A stretch of 32,539 nt of DNA from Deltaproteobacteria bacterium (GTDB lineage Bacteria > Myxococcota_A > Polyangia > JAAYKL01), in the NCBI GenBank assembly GCA_028713995.1, contig JAQTNF010000045.1, positions 1 to 32,539 of the forward strand. Reading direction: 5' to 3'. A program made the position numbers and the translations under genes. The stretch's first letter is position 1; every line of letters starts with the position of its first letter. Positions 16,412 to 25,410 of the stretch are shown here, in pieces. Under the pieces are notes generated by a model, which had not been told where the DNA came from, did not search any database, and saw nothing but the letters and a program-made list of their open reading frames with translations.

Positions 16412-18524
16412 ACGGGCCCGCGATCTTTTTGACCTGCGCCGCGGGCGCCGTCTTGCCGCGCTTGATCCCCGCGTGGTCCGCGAGCCAGTCGAGCACCGTG
16501 TTCCACCAGAGCCGCGCGTTCTGCGGCTTCTGCACGAAGTGGTTCTCATCCGGGAAGAAGAGGAGCTTCGACTCCACTCCCTGCCGTTGCAGCGCGGTGA
16601 AGAGCTGAAGGCCCTGGGTGTAGGGCACGCGGAAGTCCTGCTCGCCGTGCACGACGAGCGTTGGCGTCTTGAACTTGCCCGCGAACGCCGAGGGCGAGGA
16701 TTTCTCGTACGTCTCGGGGTTGCCCCACGGCGTGCCCTTCATCTCCCACTCCGGGAACCACAGCTCCTCGGTGGCGCCGTACATGCTGACCTGGTCGTAC
16801 ACGCCGTCGTGGGACACGAGCGACCGGAAGCGATCGGTGTGGCCCAGGATCCAGTTGATCATGAACCCGCCGTACGAGGCGCCGGCGGCCGAGACGTTTT
16901 TCCCGTCCGTGAAGGGGAACGCGGCGAGCACGTGGTCGAGGCCCTTCATGACGTCCTCGTAAGGCGCGCCGCCCCAGTCGCCGCTCACCGCGTCCGTGAA
17001 CGCCTGTCCGTAGCCCGTTGAGCCGTGGAAGTTGACGGACACGACCACGAAGCCGGGGCCGGCGAACATCTGCATGTTCCACCGCTGGTGGAAGTCGTCG
17101 CCGAAGCTCCCCTGCGGCCCGCCGTGCATCAGCATGAGCACCGGGTACTTCCTCTTCGGATCGAACCCGGGCGGCTTGAGCAGGAAGCCGTGCACCTTGT
17201 CTCCATGGGCGCCCTCAAACTCGAGCTCCTCGCCCGCACCCATCTCGATGCCGGCCACGACATCGTCGTTCACGTGCGAGATGCGCCGTTCCCCGCCGCC
17301 CGACATGGACATGGAGAAGACCTCGGTGGGCTCGGACATGGACTGTCCGATGAACACCACGCTTTTCCCGTCCGAGGTCACGACCGGCGACGAGGCCGTG
17401 TGCTCGGCCCGAACGCGGGTGACGATGGCCGACGGCACGGCCGCCTTGTAGAGCATGAGACGGCCGCGTTCCCACACGTTGAACACGATCTCGCGCGAGT
17501 CGGGCGACCAGGAGAACTCCTCGACCGACGCGTCGAGGGCTTTGGTGAGCGCCGTCGCCGCGCCACTCTTGCGCTCGACGATCGTGAGCACGCGGCTGTC
17601 GGACTCGAAGCCCGGGCGCTTCATGGCCAGGTACGCGAGGTACCTGCCGTCCGGCGAGTACCTGGGCTCCGCGTCGCACGCCTCGTTCTTCAGCGTGACG
17701 TTCACGGGCGCCTTGCCCGCGACCTTGACCGTGAACACGTCGTTGTTCGTGTTCCACGCGGGGTTCCGCGTGACGTTGGCCGCAAAGGCGACCTCGTCGC
17801 CCTCGGGCGAGATGTCGAGGTCCAGGTGCCCGCCCAGGTCGAACGGCGGCGTCTCGATGTCGCCGGGCGTGAGATCGCGCGGCTCCGTGCCGTCGAGGGC
17901 CACCCACAGCACGTGCGACCGGCGCTCGTCGCGCCAGTGATCCCAGACGCGGTAGAGCAGCCTGTCGTATGTGCGCGCCTTGACCGGATCGGCCTCGAGC
18001 TCCTTGGCCCGCTTCTCGTTGCACGCCATGTCCTTGCACGACGGGAAGACCTGGGCCTGCACGGCCAGGTGCCTGCCGTCCTTGGCCACGGCGAAGCCGC
18101 CCACGTCCATGGGCAGCTTCGTCAGCTGCACGGCCTCGCCGCCCGAAAGCGGGATGGCCCATACCTGGGACGAGCCCGAGCGCGTGGACAAAAACGCGAG
18201 CCGCTCGCCGTCGGGCATGAACCTGGGCGACGTGTCCGCCGCGGCCGCGGTCGTGAGCTGCCGCACCTTGCCGTCCGCCAGCGTCGAGAGGAACAGGTTC
18301 GTCGTGCCCTTGTTGGCCGCCATGTCGAAGCGCTTGACCGAGAAGGCCAGGAGCTTTCCGTCGGGCGAGACCGCCACCTCCTGCACGCGGCCGAGGCGGT
18401 AGAGGTCGTCCACCGTGAACGGGCGTTTGCCGGCTGCAAACGCGCCGGCGGGCAGGAGCGCGAGCACCGCAAGCAGGGCGGAAAGGACCGGGCGAACGAA
18501 ATGCGGCGTGATGTTGTTTGTCAT
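16410..18524 (-). CDS. Secreted S9-family (prolyl oligopeptidase-like) peptidase
   Basis: 704 residues from ATG 18524, with GGAGGCTG upstream. A signal peptide (VLSALLAVLALLPAGAFA, about residues 13-31) predicts export. The first ~400 residues form a beta-propeller with TolB/WD40-like blades (VSPDGKLLAFSVKR, YSPDGRYLAYLAM, WSPDSREIVFNVW). The C-terminal alpha/beta-hydrolase carries the catalytic triad Ser550 in GASYGGF, Asp630 in GEQDFRVPY and His662 in DENHFV. It most resembles the acylaminoacyl peptidase/DPP-5 branch, which releases acyl amino acids or dipeptides from short peptides. It likely works alone in the periplasm, since neighbours are on the other strand. The open frame extends 176 codons upstream, but that part is only the antisense of the Asp/Ser repeat gene. 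Confidence 0.93.
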   Translation of the reverse strand: MTNNITPHFVRPVLSALLAVLALLPAGAFAAGKRPFTVDDLYRLGRVQEVAVSPDGKLLAFSVKRFDMAANKGTTNLFLSTLADGKVRQLTTAAAADTSPRFMPDGERLAFLSTRSGSSQVWAIPLSGGEAVQLTKLPMDVGGFAVAKDGRHLAVQAQVFPSCKDMACNEKRAKELEADPVKARTYDRLLYRVWDHWRDERRSHVLWVALDGTEPRDLTPGDIETPPFDLGGHLDLDISPEGDEVAFAANVTRNPAWNTNNDVFTVKVAGKAPVNVTLKNEACDAEPRYSPDGRYLAYLAMKRPGFESDSRVLTIVERKSGAATALTKALDASVEEFSWSPDSREIVFNVWERGRLMLYKAAVPSAIVTRVRAEHTASSPVVTSDGKSVVFIGQSMSEPTEVFSMSMSGGGERRISHVNDDVVAGIEMGAGEELEFEGAHGDKVHGFLLKPPGFDPKRKYPVLMLMHGGPQGSFGDDFHQRWNMQMFAGPGFVVVSVNFHGSTGYGQAFTDAVSGDWGGAPYEDVMKGLDHVLAAFPFTDGKNVSAAGASYGGFMINWILGHTDRFRSLVSHDGVYDQVSMYGATEELWFPEWEMKGTPWGNPETYEKSSPSAFAGKFKTPTLVVHGEQDFRVPYTQGLQLFTALQRQGVESKLLFFPDENHFVQKPQNARLWWNTVLDWLADHAGIKRGKTAPAAQVKKIAGP

Positions 18525-18621
18525 GGGCAGCCTCCGGCCCGCGTTATAGCTGATGGTCCAGCTTTGTTGTAGGATCAAAAAAGATCCACATCGCCGCTTC
18601 GGCGGGAAGGTTGCACGAGCC

Positions 18622-19644
18622 ATGGCCACGAAAGACGCTCTTGCCCGGTACGTTTTCGCATCGGTTCTCGTCGTGCTCCTCGCGACTTCCTGCGCCACGA
18701 TGGAGGTCGTCGGGGACGACGACACCGTGACGGACGCGGGATGGGCAACGGATACGGGCACCGGCACCAGCGGTGCGGACGGCGACGCGGATTCCGATGC
18801 GGACTCCGACGCGGACGGGGATACGGATGGAGATGGCGATGCCGATGCGGGCTCAGACGCAGATGCAAACGGTGATTCGGACTCTGACTCTGATTCCGAT
18901 TCAGACTCTGATTCCGATTCTGACGCGGACTCGGATTCCGACACGGACACGGACACGAGCACAGCAGACTGCGCCACGGTCATCGCGGGCATGGCCTCGG
19001 ACTTCGAGGACATGAGTGGCGACTGGACCCACGGCATTCTGGACGGCCACACCTCGGGCTGGCCGAGCTGGACCTACGACCACTGGGAGCGCGGCAACGC
19101 CACGTCCGGTCCGGGCTCGTGCCACGGCGGCACGGGCTGCTGGGCCACGAACCTGGACGACAACTACATCCAGTGCCAGCGGGCATGGCTCAAGTCGACG
19201 AACCTCGACCTCTCGACTTGCGTGGACACGGACGTGAGCATCACATTCTGGCACTGGTTCGATTTCTGGACCGGCACCTACGGCTCCCAGCCCTGGTACG
19301 ACGGCGGGTTCGTGGAGCTGTCGGGCGACGGAGGGAGCAGCTGGCTCGCGGCCACGGGCGCGGGGTACAACGGCACGACCACGATCAACCCCAACATGGA
19401 GGGGGGATACGTCTGCTATAATCCGACCTCGTTCTACGTCGACGACAAGCCGGGCTACGTGGGATCGAGCGGCGGCTGGCTGCAGGTCACGATCCCGGTG
19501 CCGCAGGCTCTGCGCACGTCCACATTCGCGCTGCGCTTCGTGTACTCTACCGGCGTGAGCTATGCCACCACCAACCAGAACACATCCATGCAGCACGCGG
19601 CGCCGGGCTGGTACATCGACGATATGGCCGTGGTGAGCCCGTAG
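18622..19644 (+). CDS. Lipoprotein with Asp-rich SD/AD linker and MAM-like exported domain
   Basis: 340 residues. MATKDALARYVFASVLVVLLATSC is a lipoprotein signal with lipobox Cys24. Residues about 30-115 are a low-complexity linker of Ala-Asp, Ser-Asp and Thr-Asp dipeptides, encoded by repeated GATTCCGACTCT-like hexamers. The C-terminal ~220 residues form a predicted beta-sandwich with paired Cys, Trp-rich patches (HWFDFWTGTYGSQPWYDGGFVEL) and the ending APGWYIDDMAVVSP. That GWYIDD ending is typical of MAM/immune-inhibitor-A-like carbohydrate- or protein-binding domains. The function is unknown; a surface-displayed binding module on a flexible spacer is inferred. GGAAGG lies upstream of ATG 18622. 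It diverges from the S9 peptidase. Confidence 0.75.
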   Translation: MATKDALARYVFASVLVVLLATSCATMEVVGDDDTVTDAGWATDTGTGTSGADGDADSDADSDADGDTDGDGDADAGSDADANGDSDSDSDSDSDSDSDSDADSDSDTDTDTSTADCATVIAGMASDFEDMSGDWTHGILDGHTSGWPSWTYDHWERGNATSGPGSCHGGTGCWATNLDDNYIQCQRAWLKSTNLDLSTCVDTDVSITFWHWFDFWTGTYGSQPWYDGGFVELSGDGGSSWLAATGAGYNGTTTINPNMEGGYVCYNPTSFYVDDKPGYVGSSGGWLQVTIPVPQALRTSTFALRFVYSTGVSYATTNQNTSMQHAAPGWYIDDMAVVSP

Positions 19645-19689
19645 CTTGGGACAAGATCGCGAAGCGCATGGAGCGGAGCTAACCTGACC

Positions 19690-20163
19690 GTGGCAAAAGC
19701 GGGAAAGGCCGATCCCGGGCTCAAGGTGGTGTGCCGCAACAGGCGCGCGCGGCACGACTACCAGATAGAGGAGACCATGGAGGCGGGCATGGTGCTTACG
19801 GGCAGCGAGGTCAAGTCGCTGCGCGAGGGCCGCGCCGACCTCGTCGACTCCTACGCCACGGTGCGCGGCGGCGAGATCTTCCTCGTGGGGGCCCACATCG
19901 CCGTGTACGAGAAGGCCTCGCGCTTCGGCCACGCGCCCACGCAGGAGCGCAAGCTGCTGCTCGCGAAGAAGGCCATCGAGCGGCTGTCGATCAAGATCCG
20001 CGAGCGCGGCTTCACGCTCGTGCCGCTCGAGATCTACTTCAAGAACGGCTGGGCCAAGGTGCTGCTCGGCCTGGCCAAGGGCAAGAAGCAGTACGATCAC
20101 CGCGAGGCGATCCGCGAGCGCGACGAGCGCCGCGAGCTCGCGCGTTCGAGAAGCGACCGATGA
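19690..20163 (+). CDS. smpB: SsrA-binding protein SmpB
   Basis: 157 residues from GTG 19690. The SmpB signature is complete: VVCRNRRARHDYQIEETMEAGMVLTGSEVKSLREGRADL at the start, LLLAKKAIERL in the middle and KKQYDHREAIRERDERRE near the basic C-terminal tail. SmpB escorts tmRNA to ribosomes stalled on broken messages. No tmRNA gene was seen in the window. GGAGCGGAG lies upstream of the start. Its stop overlaps the next ATG (ATGA), so the PilZ-like gene is coupled to it. Confidence 0.96.
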   Translation: MAKAGKADPGLKVVCRNRRARHDYQIEETMEAGMVLTGSEVKSLREGRADLVDSYATVRGGEIFLVGAHIAVYEKASRFGHAPTQERKLLLAKKAIERLSIKIRERGFTLVPLEIYFKNGWAKVLLGLAKGKKQYDHREAIRERDERRELARSRSDR

Positions 20164-20423
20164 AGACCCTGCCCTCGGCCCGCCCCGTGTCCCTCGAGGG
20201 CGAGGTGCTCACCGTCGAGGCCGGCCTTGCCCTTCCTCCCGGCACGCGCGTCGCGCTCGAGCTCGCGGATCCCGCGGGCGGTGCAACCCTCTCGGTCGCT
20301 GGCAAGATCGTGGGCCTCGCCCGCTCCGTGGACGGTACGCTGCGGATCCGCGTGCGGTTGCACAACGTGGGCAAGGCGGACAAGGAATCTCTCGCGAGGT
20401 TGGTCGGGGCGAGCGGAGCGTAG
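20160..20423 (+). CDS. PilZ-like small beta-barrel protein
   Basis: 87 residues, overlapping the smpB stop by four bases. The sequence has the PilZ pattern: an N-terminal strand, LPPGTRVALELADPAGGATLSVAGKIVGLAR, then IRVRLHNVGKADKESLARLV with the usual C-terminal helix. The c-di-GMP-binding RxxxR and D/NxSxxG motifs are not evident, so it may be a non-binding PilZ relative that acts through protein contacts. Annotation as PilZ is by pattern only. It converges on the next lipoprotein gene with a 14-base gap. Confidence 0.55.
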   Translation: MKTLPSARPVSLEGEVLTVEAGLALPPGTRVALELADPAGGATLSVAGKIVGLARSVDGTLRIRVRLHNVGKADKESLARLVGASGA

Positions 20424-20437
20424 ATAGGGGAGGGCGA

Positions 20438-21055
20438 TCAGACCGTGGCGTCGCCTGCGTCGAGGCTGGCGTCGAGGCCGGCGTCGAGATCCTCGGTGCC
20501 GGTGCCCGTGTCCGTGCCGGTGCCCGTGTCCGTGCCGGTGCCCGTGTCCGTGTCGCCGGCGTCCGGGAACGGGTTCCGATCGCAGCACACCTTCAAGGAA
20601 CCGGTGCAGGCGAGGTCGAATCTGAGCCAGCCGCCTTCGCAGTTCTTGACGGAGCCATACACGTTTATGCACTCGTTGCCCGGGAACGAGATACAGGATT
20701 CAGGCGGACCAGCGTCCGCGTCAGGCGGCTCGCAGCAGGTCGTGAACGACGGGCATGGGTACTCGGTGTGGCCGATGCCCTTGCAGCCGTTCAATAGGCT
20801 CTTGCAGCCCCACTCGGTCGGGCACGACGGGCCCGCGTCCTCCGTGTCGGTGCCCGCGTCGGAATCCGAGTCCGAGTCCGTATCCGAGTCGGAATCCGTA
20901 TCCGAATCGCTGTCCGCGTCCGAATCCGTGCTGCTGTCGATCGAGGCGTCACCGCCGTCCGGAGACGCGTCCTTGTCGTTCTTGCTCTTGCCGCAGCCCA
21001 GGATCGTGCCGCCCGCCAACGCGAGCGCAACCAGCCAAACATGGAGACCTCTCAT
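20438..21055 (-). CDS. Cys-rich lipoprotein with SD and GT/DT linkers
   Basis: 205 residues from ATG 21055, with AGGAGAG upstream. The lipoprotein signal MRGLHVWLVALALAGGTILGC has its lipobox Cys at 21. A Ser-Asp/Thr-Asp linker spans about residues 38-75. A compact Cys-rich domain follows (CPTEWGCKSLLNGCKG, CPSFTTCCEP, CISFPGNEC, CTGSLKVCCDR; about a dozen Cys). A second linker ends the protein (DTDTGTGTDTGTGT). The Cys spacing suggests a disulfide-stabilised exported domain of unknown function. It resembles the gene at 18622 in architecture but not in the folded domain. Confidence 0.72.
   Translation of the reverse strand: MRGLHVWLVALALAGGTILGCGKSKNDKDASPDGGDASIDSSTDSDADSDSDTDSDSDTDSDSDSDAGTDTEDAGPSCPTEWGCKSLLNGCKGIGHTEYPCPSFTTCCEPPDADAGPPESCISFPGNECINVYGSVKNCEGGWLRFDLACTGSLKVCCDRNPFPDAGDTDTGTGTDTGTGTDTGTGTEDLDAGLDASLDAGDATV
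20496..20549. repeat. 18-bp minisatellite, three perfect copies
   Basis: GTGCCGGTGCCCGTGTCC occurs three times in tandem at 20496-20513, 20514-20531 and 20532-20549. Each copy adds six residues to the Gly-Thr/Asp-Thr tail of the Cys-rich lipoprotein. The unit length keeps the frame, so copy-number change would only alter linker length. Confidence 0.95.
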
Positions 21056-21116
21056 GGCTCTCTCCTTTTCTTTGGGGTCCCTTTCGACCCGTGTGCCAAA
21101 CGTCAAGGACGAAACT

Positions 21117-22238
21117 TTATAACAGATCTTGAGACGGCGAAGTCCACTCCTTTTTGAAGGCCGCGAAGCGCCTCGCGCGGATGGCCTCCCGGGCTTTGGC
21201 CATGAGGGTTCCGTAGTGGGTCAGGTTGTGCACCGTGAGGAGCCGCGCGGCCAGGATCTCCCCGGACTGGTAGAGGTGCCGCAGGTACCGGCGCTCGAAG
21301 CGGCGGCAGCACGGGCACGCGCACGAGGGGTCGAGCGGCGAGGGGTCCTCGGCGTAACGCGCCTGCTTGATGTTGACGCGGCCCCCGCGCACGAAGGCCT
21401 GGCCGTTGCGCGCGTTGCGGGTGGGCAGCACGCAGTCGAAGAGATCGATGCCGTGCGAGACGGCCTCGAGGATGTCGTCCGGCGTGCCCACGCCCATCAG
21501 GTAGCGCGGCTTGTCGGCCGGCAAGCAGGGCGCCACGGCGGCCACCACCCCGTACATGGCCGGCACGGGCTCGCCCACGGACAGCCCGCCCAGAGCGTAG
21601 CCGTCGAAGCCGAGCGGCGCGAGCTCGCCCAGGTGCGTGAGGCGAAGGGCCGGATCGACGCCGCCCTGGATAATGGCGAACAGTGCCTGGCCCTCGTTGC
21701 GCCTTGCCCGCAGGGAGCGTCGCGCCCATTCTGTGGTTCGCCGCACGGCGCGCGCCACATCCTCGGGGGCGGCCGTGCCCGAAGGGCACTCGTCGAGGAC
21801 CATGGCCACGGTGGAGCCGAGCGCGGCCTGGATCTCCACGACCCGCTCCGGGGTGACGGACACGCGCGCGCCGTCGATGTGGGACGAGAAGACCACGCCC
21901 TCGTCCGTGATCCTGACGCGCTCGCCCAGGCTGTAGACCTGGTAGCCGCCCGAGTCCGTCAGCACCGGCCCGTCCCAGCCCATGAAGCGCCCGACGCCGC
22001 CCGCGCGCCGCACGAGCTCCTCTCCGGGCCGCAGCATGAGGTGATATGTGTTGGCGAGGACCATGGACGCGCCGCTCGTGCGCACCTCGTCCGGGTCCAC
22101 GGCCTTGACCGCGGCGCGCGTGCCCACGGGCATGAAGGCAGGCGTAGGCACGTCCCCGCGCTGGGTCCTGAGCACGCCCGTGCGGGCCTCGCCGTCCGCG
22201 GCCGAGATGGAGAGCCCAAAGCGCCGGATGTCGATCAT
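21117..22238 (-). CDS. tgt: Queuine tRNA-ribosyltransferase Tgt
   Basis: 373 residues from MIDIRRFGLSISAADGEARTGVL. It exchanges guanine-34 for preQ1 in GUN-anticodon tRNAs. Asp95 in LTDSGGYQVYSL is the general base and Asp268 in FDCVLPTRNARNG the nucleophile. The zinc site is Cys306, Cys308, Cys311 and His337 (CACPCC and VHNLTHY). The GGLSVGE substrate-pocket motif is at 217-223. The ATG overlaps the queA stop (ATGA), so it is the last gene of the zinc-ribbon/kinase/queA/tgt operon. Length and motifs are those of a normal bacterial Tgt. Confidence 0.97.
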   Translation of the reverse strand: MIDIRRFGLSISAADGEARTGVLRTQRGDVPTPAFMPVGTRAAVKAVDPDEVRTSGASMVLANTYHLMLRPGEELVRRAGGVGRFMGWDGPVLTDSGGYQVYSLGERVRITDEGVVFSSHIDGARVSVTPERVVEIQAALGSTVAMVLDECPSGTAAPEDVARAVRRTTEWARRSLRARRNEGQALFAIIQGGVDPALRLTHLGELAPLGFDGYALGGLSVGEPVPAMYGVVAAVAPCLPADKPRYLMGVGTPDDILEAVSHGIDLFDCVLPTRNARNGQAFVRGGRVNIKQARYAEDPSPLDPSCACPCCRRFERRYLRHLYQSGEILAARLLTVHNLTHYGTLMAKAREAIRARRFAAFKKEWTSPSQDLL

Positions 22239-23284
22239 CGGGCCTCCGGCGGAACGAGCATGGCGTCCCCGTAGCTGTAGAAGCGGTAGCCTTCGCGTAC
22301 GGCCTGCGCGTATGCCTCGAGCATCCGTTCGCGCCCCACGAGCGCCGATACGAGCACGAGCAGGGTGGAGCGCGGCAGGTGGAAGTTCGTGATGAGGCCA
22401 TCCACCACGCGGAAACGAAAGCCCGGCCGGATGAAGAGGTCGGTCGGGCCGCTGAAGGTCGCGACGCGGCCGCGCGATGCGAACGCCCCCTCGAGCGCGC
22501 GCACTGCGGTCGTGCCCACGGCCACCACGGGGCGGCCTTCGGCCTTGGCCCGGCGGATCGCGGCGGCGGCGGCCTCGTTGATCTCGAGCTCCTCGGCGTC
22601 CATGCGGTGCGCGTCCATTTCGTCGGCGGTGATGGGGCGGAAGGTGCCGGGTCCCACGTGCAGCGTCACGAAGGCGCGCTCCACCCCTCGGCGCTCGAGC
22701 GCGGCGAGGAGATCCTCGCTGAAGTGCAGGCCGGCCGTGGGTGCGGCCACCGACCCGTCGCGCGCGGCGTACACGGTCTGGTAGCGCTCCGTGTCCGCGG
22801 CCACGGGCGCGCGCTTGATGTACGGCGGCAAAGGGACCTCCCCGTGGCCCGCGAGACGGGTGCGGACCGCGGCCTCGTCCGCTTCGAAGTCGAGCTCCAC
22901 TTCCCCCTGCCCGCCGCGCCCGGCCACCGTGGCCGCGAGCCCGGCGAGCTCGATCGCGTCGCAAGGCTTGAGCGGCCTGTTCGCCTTGGCGAGCGCGCTC
23001 CAGCGGGACCCCGCGCCGCGCGGACCCAGACAGCGCATGAGGAGGGCCTCCACGCGTCCGCCCGTGACCCGCACGCCCCGCAGCCGGGCCGGGATCACGC
23101 GCGTGTCGTTCGCCACGAGCAGGGTGCCCGGCGCGAGCAGCTCCGGCAGGTCGGTGACGCGTCCGTGTTCGAACGGCCGATCGCCGCGCGGCACGATCAT
23201 GAGCCGTCCGCTGTCGCGCCGCTCGGGCGGGTGCAGGGCGATGAGCCCCTCGGGCAACTCGTAGTCGAACAGGTCGGTCTTCAC
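22235..23284 (-). CDS. queA: S-adenosylmethionine:tRNA ribosyltransferase-isomerase QueA
   Basis: 349 residues from GTG 23284 (VKTDLFDYELPEGLIALHPPERRDSGRLM), overlapping the kinase stop by four bases. QueA transfers the ribosyl part of SAM to preQ1 in tRNA, giving epoxyqueuosine. Family signatures are VANDTRVIPARLRG, AAPTAGLHFSEDLL, FVTLHVGPGTFRP, AVGTTAVRALEG and LITNFHLPRSTLLVLVSA. It overlaps tgt, which supplies its substrate tRNA. The reading frame stays open far upstream across the kinase gene, but the family start and the coupled GTG fix the beginning here. Confidence 0.97.
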   Translation of the reverse strand: MKTDLFDYELPEGLIALHPPERRDSGRLMIVPRGDRPFEHGRVTDLPELLAPGTLLVANDTRVIPARLRGVRVTGGRVEALLMRCLGPRGAGSRWSALAKANRPLKPCDAIELAGLAATVAGRGGQGEVELDFEADEAAVRTRLAGHGEVPLPPYIKRAPVAADTERYQTVYAARDGSVAAPTAGLHFSEDLLAALERRGVERAFVTLHVGPGTFRPITADEMDAHRMDAEELEINEAAAAAIRRAKAEGRPVVAVGTTAVRALEGAFASRGRVATFSGPTDLFIRPGFRFRVVDGLITNFHLPRSTLLVLVSALVGRERMLEAYAQAVREGYRFYSYGDAMLVPPEAR

Positions 23285-25395
23285 TGGAAGGAGATCCGGT
23301 ATGGCGCATCCAGAGAAACGCCTCGGTCCTGCGGCGGCGGGCTCGCGAGCCTGACCGCCACGCAGACGGGACCGGTCCCGGCCGGCAGCGCCACCGCCGC
23401 GCCTCGGCCCTCGCCCGCGCTCGACGGTGCGCTCTCCGCGGCCCCGGGGGCGGACCTCAGGGCGAGACCCACGTCGAGCCCGGGTACGCCGCTCACCCGC
23501 GCCTGGGACGCCGCGGCGTCCGCGGGCAGGCAGTACCAGTCCACGTCGGAGAGCGTCGCGAGCGCGCCGGCCATCGTCGTCCCGGGCCGCGCAATGGTCG
23601 CCTTGTCCGGGGTGTCGTTCGGCTCGTTCTCGACGCTCGCCGCTTCGAGCGGCGTGAACGTGACCGTGTACGGCGCGCTCGGGAAATCGCCGGCCGAGGC
23701 GCCGGCCGGCTGCACCTCCTGCACCATGAGCAGGAGCTCCGGGACGTCGACCACGAGCGGTCCGATGCGCTCGCCTCCGCCGGGCCCGTTGCGGTTGGCT
23801 TCGGCGAGAGGCGTGGGCGAGGCGGGATCTCCGAGCCGCGCGCCCAGATCGAGGCCGGGTGCGCCCGTGACGGCTACCTCGACGGCCCACTTTCCGGCGG
23901 TCGGCCCGCGCAGCCGGTACCAGTCCACGTCGCCCTTCGGGAGCTCGCCCGAAATGAACGCCGTGAGCGGGACGTCCGGCCAGAGCGGATCGGCCTTCCC
24001 GGGGGCGTCGTTGGGCTCGGTCTCGCGCCCGGGATCGGGCGGCGCCTCGCGCGACGCGAGCAGGAACGCCGCCGCGGCCACGACGCCGGCCGCTCCCACC
24101 GCGGCGAGGAGGGCGATGGTGAAGATCTTGCGCTTCTTGATCCTGCGCTCGAACGAGAAGAAGTCGCTGCGCGTGCCGATGCCCACCTCGCGCGCGCCGA
24201 TGATGACCGACCGGCCCAGGGACGAGGCCGACGATCCGCGCGCAAAGGACGGAGGCACGCTCGCCGCAGCCTCCCCGGCCAGGACCGTGGCGCCGAGCGC
24301 CCCCATGTCCCAGCCGCCTGTGGGCGGGACCTCCACCTTGCCCATCTGCCACGTGCCGTCCGCGGCTTTCCCGGACGAAGGGCCGGGCCCGGTGCTCGCG
24401 GATGACGACAGGCGCAGCCGACCGCCGGGTGTGCTCATGCCGTCCAGGGCGTCGGCCAGCGCGCGGCGCATCTCGTCCGCCGAGGCGTAGCGGTCGGCCG
24501 GGCTCTTGGCCATGGCCTTCCTGACGATGCGGTCGGCCACGCGCGGGATGCCGAGCTCGGGGAAGCGCTCCGACGGCGCGGGCGGCTCTTCGGTGAGGTG
24601 CTTGGTGATGATGCCCATGGGCGTGCCGGCCGTGAAGGGCGGCTCGTCCGTGAGCAGCTTGTGCATCATCGCGCCCAGCGCGTAGACGTCCGTGCGCGCA
24701 TCCACGCCCTCGCCGCGGATGTGCTCGGGCGCCATGTAGTACGGCGTGCCAAGGAGCGAGCCCTGCACCGTGATGTACGTGCCGCCGCGCACGTTCTTGA
24801 GCTTGGCGAGCCCGAAGTCGAGCACCTTCACGAAGTCGCCCTGGTCGGGATCGGTCGAGACGATGATGTTTTCGGGTTTGAGATCGCGGTGCACGATGCC
24901 CTTGCCGTGGGCCTCGACGAGCGCGGAGCAGACCTGGATCAGGATGCCCGCCGCGCGGGCGAAGGGGATCGGTCCGGAAGCGCGCAGGATCTCGGCCAGG
25001 TCGCGGCCGTCGATGAATTCCATGACCAGGAACATCATGCCGTTGTGCGTGCCGAAGTCGAACACCGACACGGTGTTTATGTGGGTGAGCCGGCTCACGG
25101 TCTCGGCCTCGCGGCGAAAGCGGCGCACCAGATCCTGGTCCTGCGACAGCTCCCCGTGCAGGAGCTTGACGGCCATGATCTTGCCCATCTTGACGTGCTC
25201 GGCCCGGTATACGGCGCCCATGCCGCCGCGGCCGACGAGGTCGATGATGCGGTAGCGGCCGTCGATGACGAGCCCGACGAGCGGATCGGCCGGCGGGGCG
25301 ATCGCGGGGCACGCGCCGGGTAAACGTGTGCCGCACACGCCGCAGAACGTCACGTTCCCCTCGTAGCTTGTGCGACAGCGCGGGCAGTCGACCAA
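23281..25395 (-). CDS. Zinc-ribbon Ser/Thr protein kinase with periplasmic PPC-like repeats
   Basis: 704 residues from TTG 25395, with AGGAGG 8 bases upstream. Order: zinc ribbon (Cys4, Cys7, Cys18, Cys21); Hanks-type kinase domain with GRGGMGAVY 55-63, Lys77, HRDLKPEN from 169, DFG 193-195 and APE 222-224; a Ser/Gly-rich juxtamembrane segment; one membrane helix at about 423-447; then two repeats starting EPND (460 and 591) with DVDWY, the pattern of PPC (pre-peptidase C-terminal) domains. The kinase is cytoplasmic and the PPC-like part faces the periplasm, suggesting a sensor. All catalytic residues are present. It starts 15 bases after the zinc-ribbon protein gene and overlaps queA. Confidence 0.92.
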   Translation of the reverse strand: MVDCPRCRTSYEGNVTFCGVCGTRLPGACPAIAPPADPLVGLVIDGRYRIIDLVGRGGMGAVYRAEHVKMGKIMAVKLLHGELSQDQDLVRRFRREAETVSRLTHINTVSVFDFGTHNGMMFLVMEFIDGRDLAEILRASGPIPFARAAGILIQVCSALVEAHGKGIVHRDLKPENIIVSTDPDQGDFVKVLDFGLAKLKNVRGGTYITVQGSLLGTPYYMAPEHIRGEGVDARTDVYALGAMMHKLLTDEPPFTAGTPMGIITKHLTEEPPAPSERFPELGIPRVADRIVRKAMAKSPADRYASADEMRRALADALDGMSTPGGRLRLSSSASTGPGPSSGKAADGTWQMGKVEVPPTGGWDMGALGATVLAGEAAASVPPSFARGSSASSLGRSVIIGAREVGIGTRSDFFSFERRIKKRKIFTIALLAAVGAAGVVAAAAFLLASREAPPDPGRETEPNDAPGKADPLWPDVPLTAFISGELPKGDVDWYRLRGPTAGKWAVEVAVTGAPGLDLGARLGDPASPTPLAEANRNGPGGGERIGPLVVDVPELLLMVQEVQPAGASAGDFPSAPYTVTFTPLEAASVENEPNDTPDKATIARPGTTMAGALATLSDVDWYCLPADAAASQARVSGVPGLDVGLALRSAPGAAESAPSSAGEGRGAAVALPAGTGPVCVAVRLASPPPQDRGVSLDAPYRISFQ

Positions 25396-25410
25396 CGGTC
25401 CCCCTCCTCG

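Noticed and set aside
18525-19052. N-terminal extension of the S9 peptidase with a long Ser-Glu repeat
   Set aside because: The SESESE run is the antisense reading of the Asp/Ser-rich linker of the plus-strand lipoprotein. A signal peptide and ribosome-binding site mark the start at 18524.
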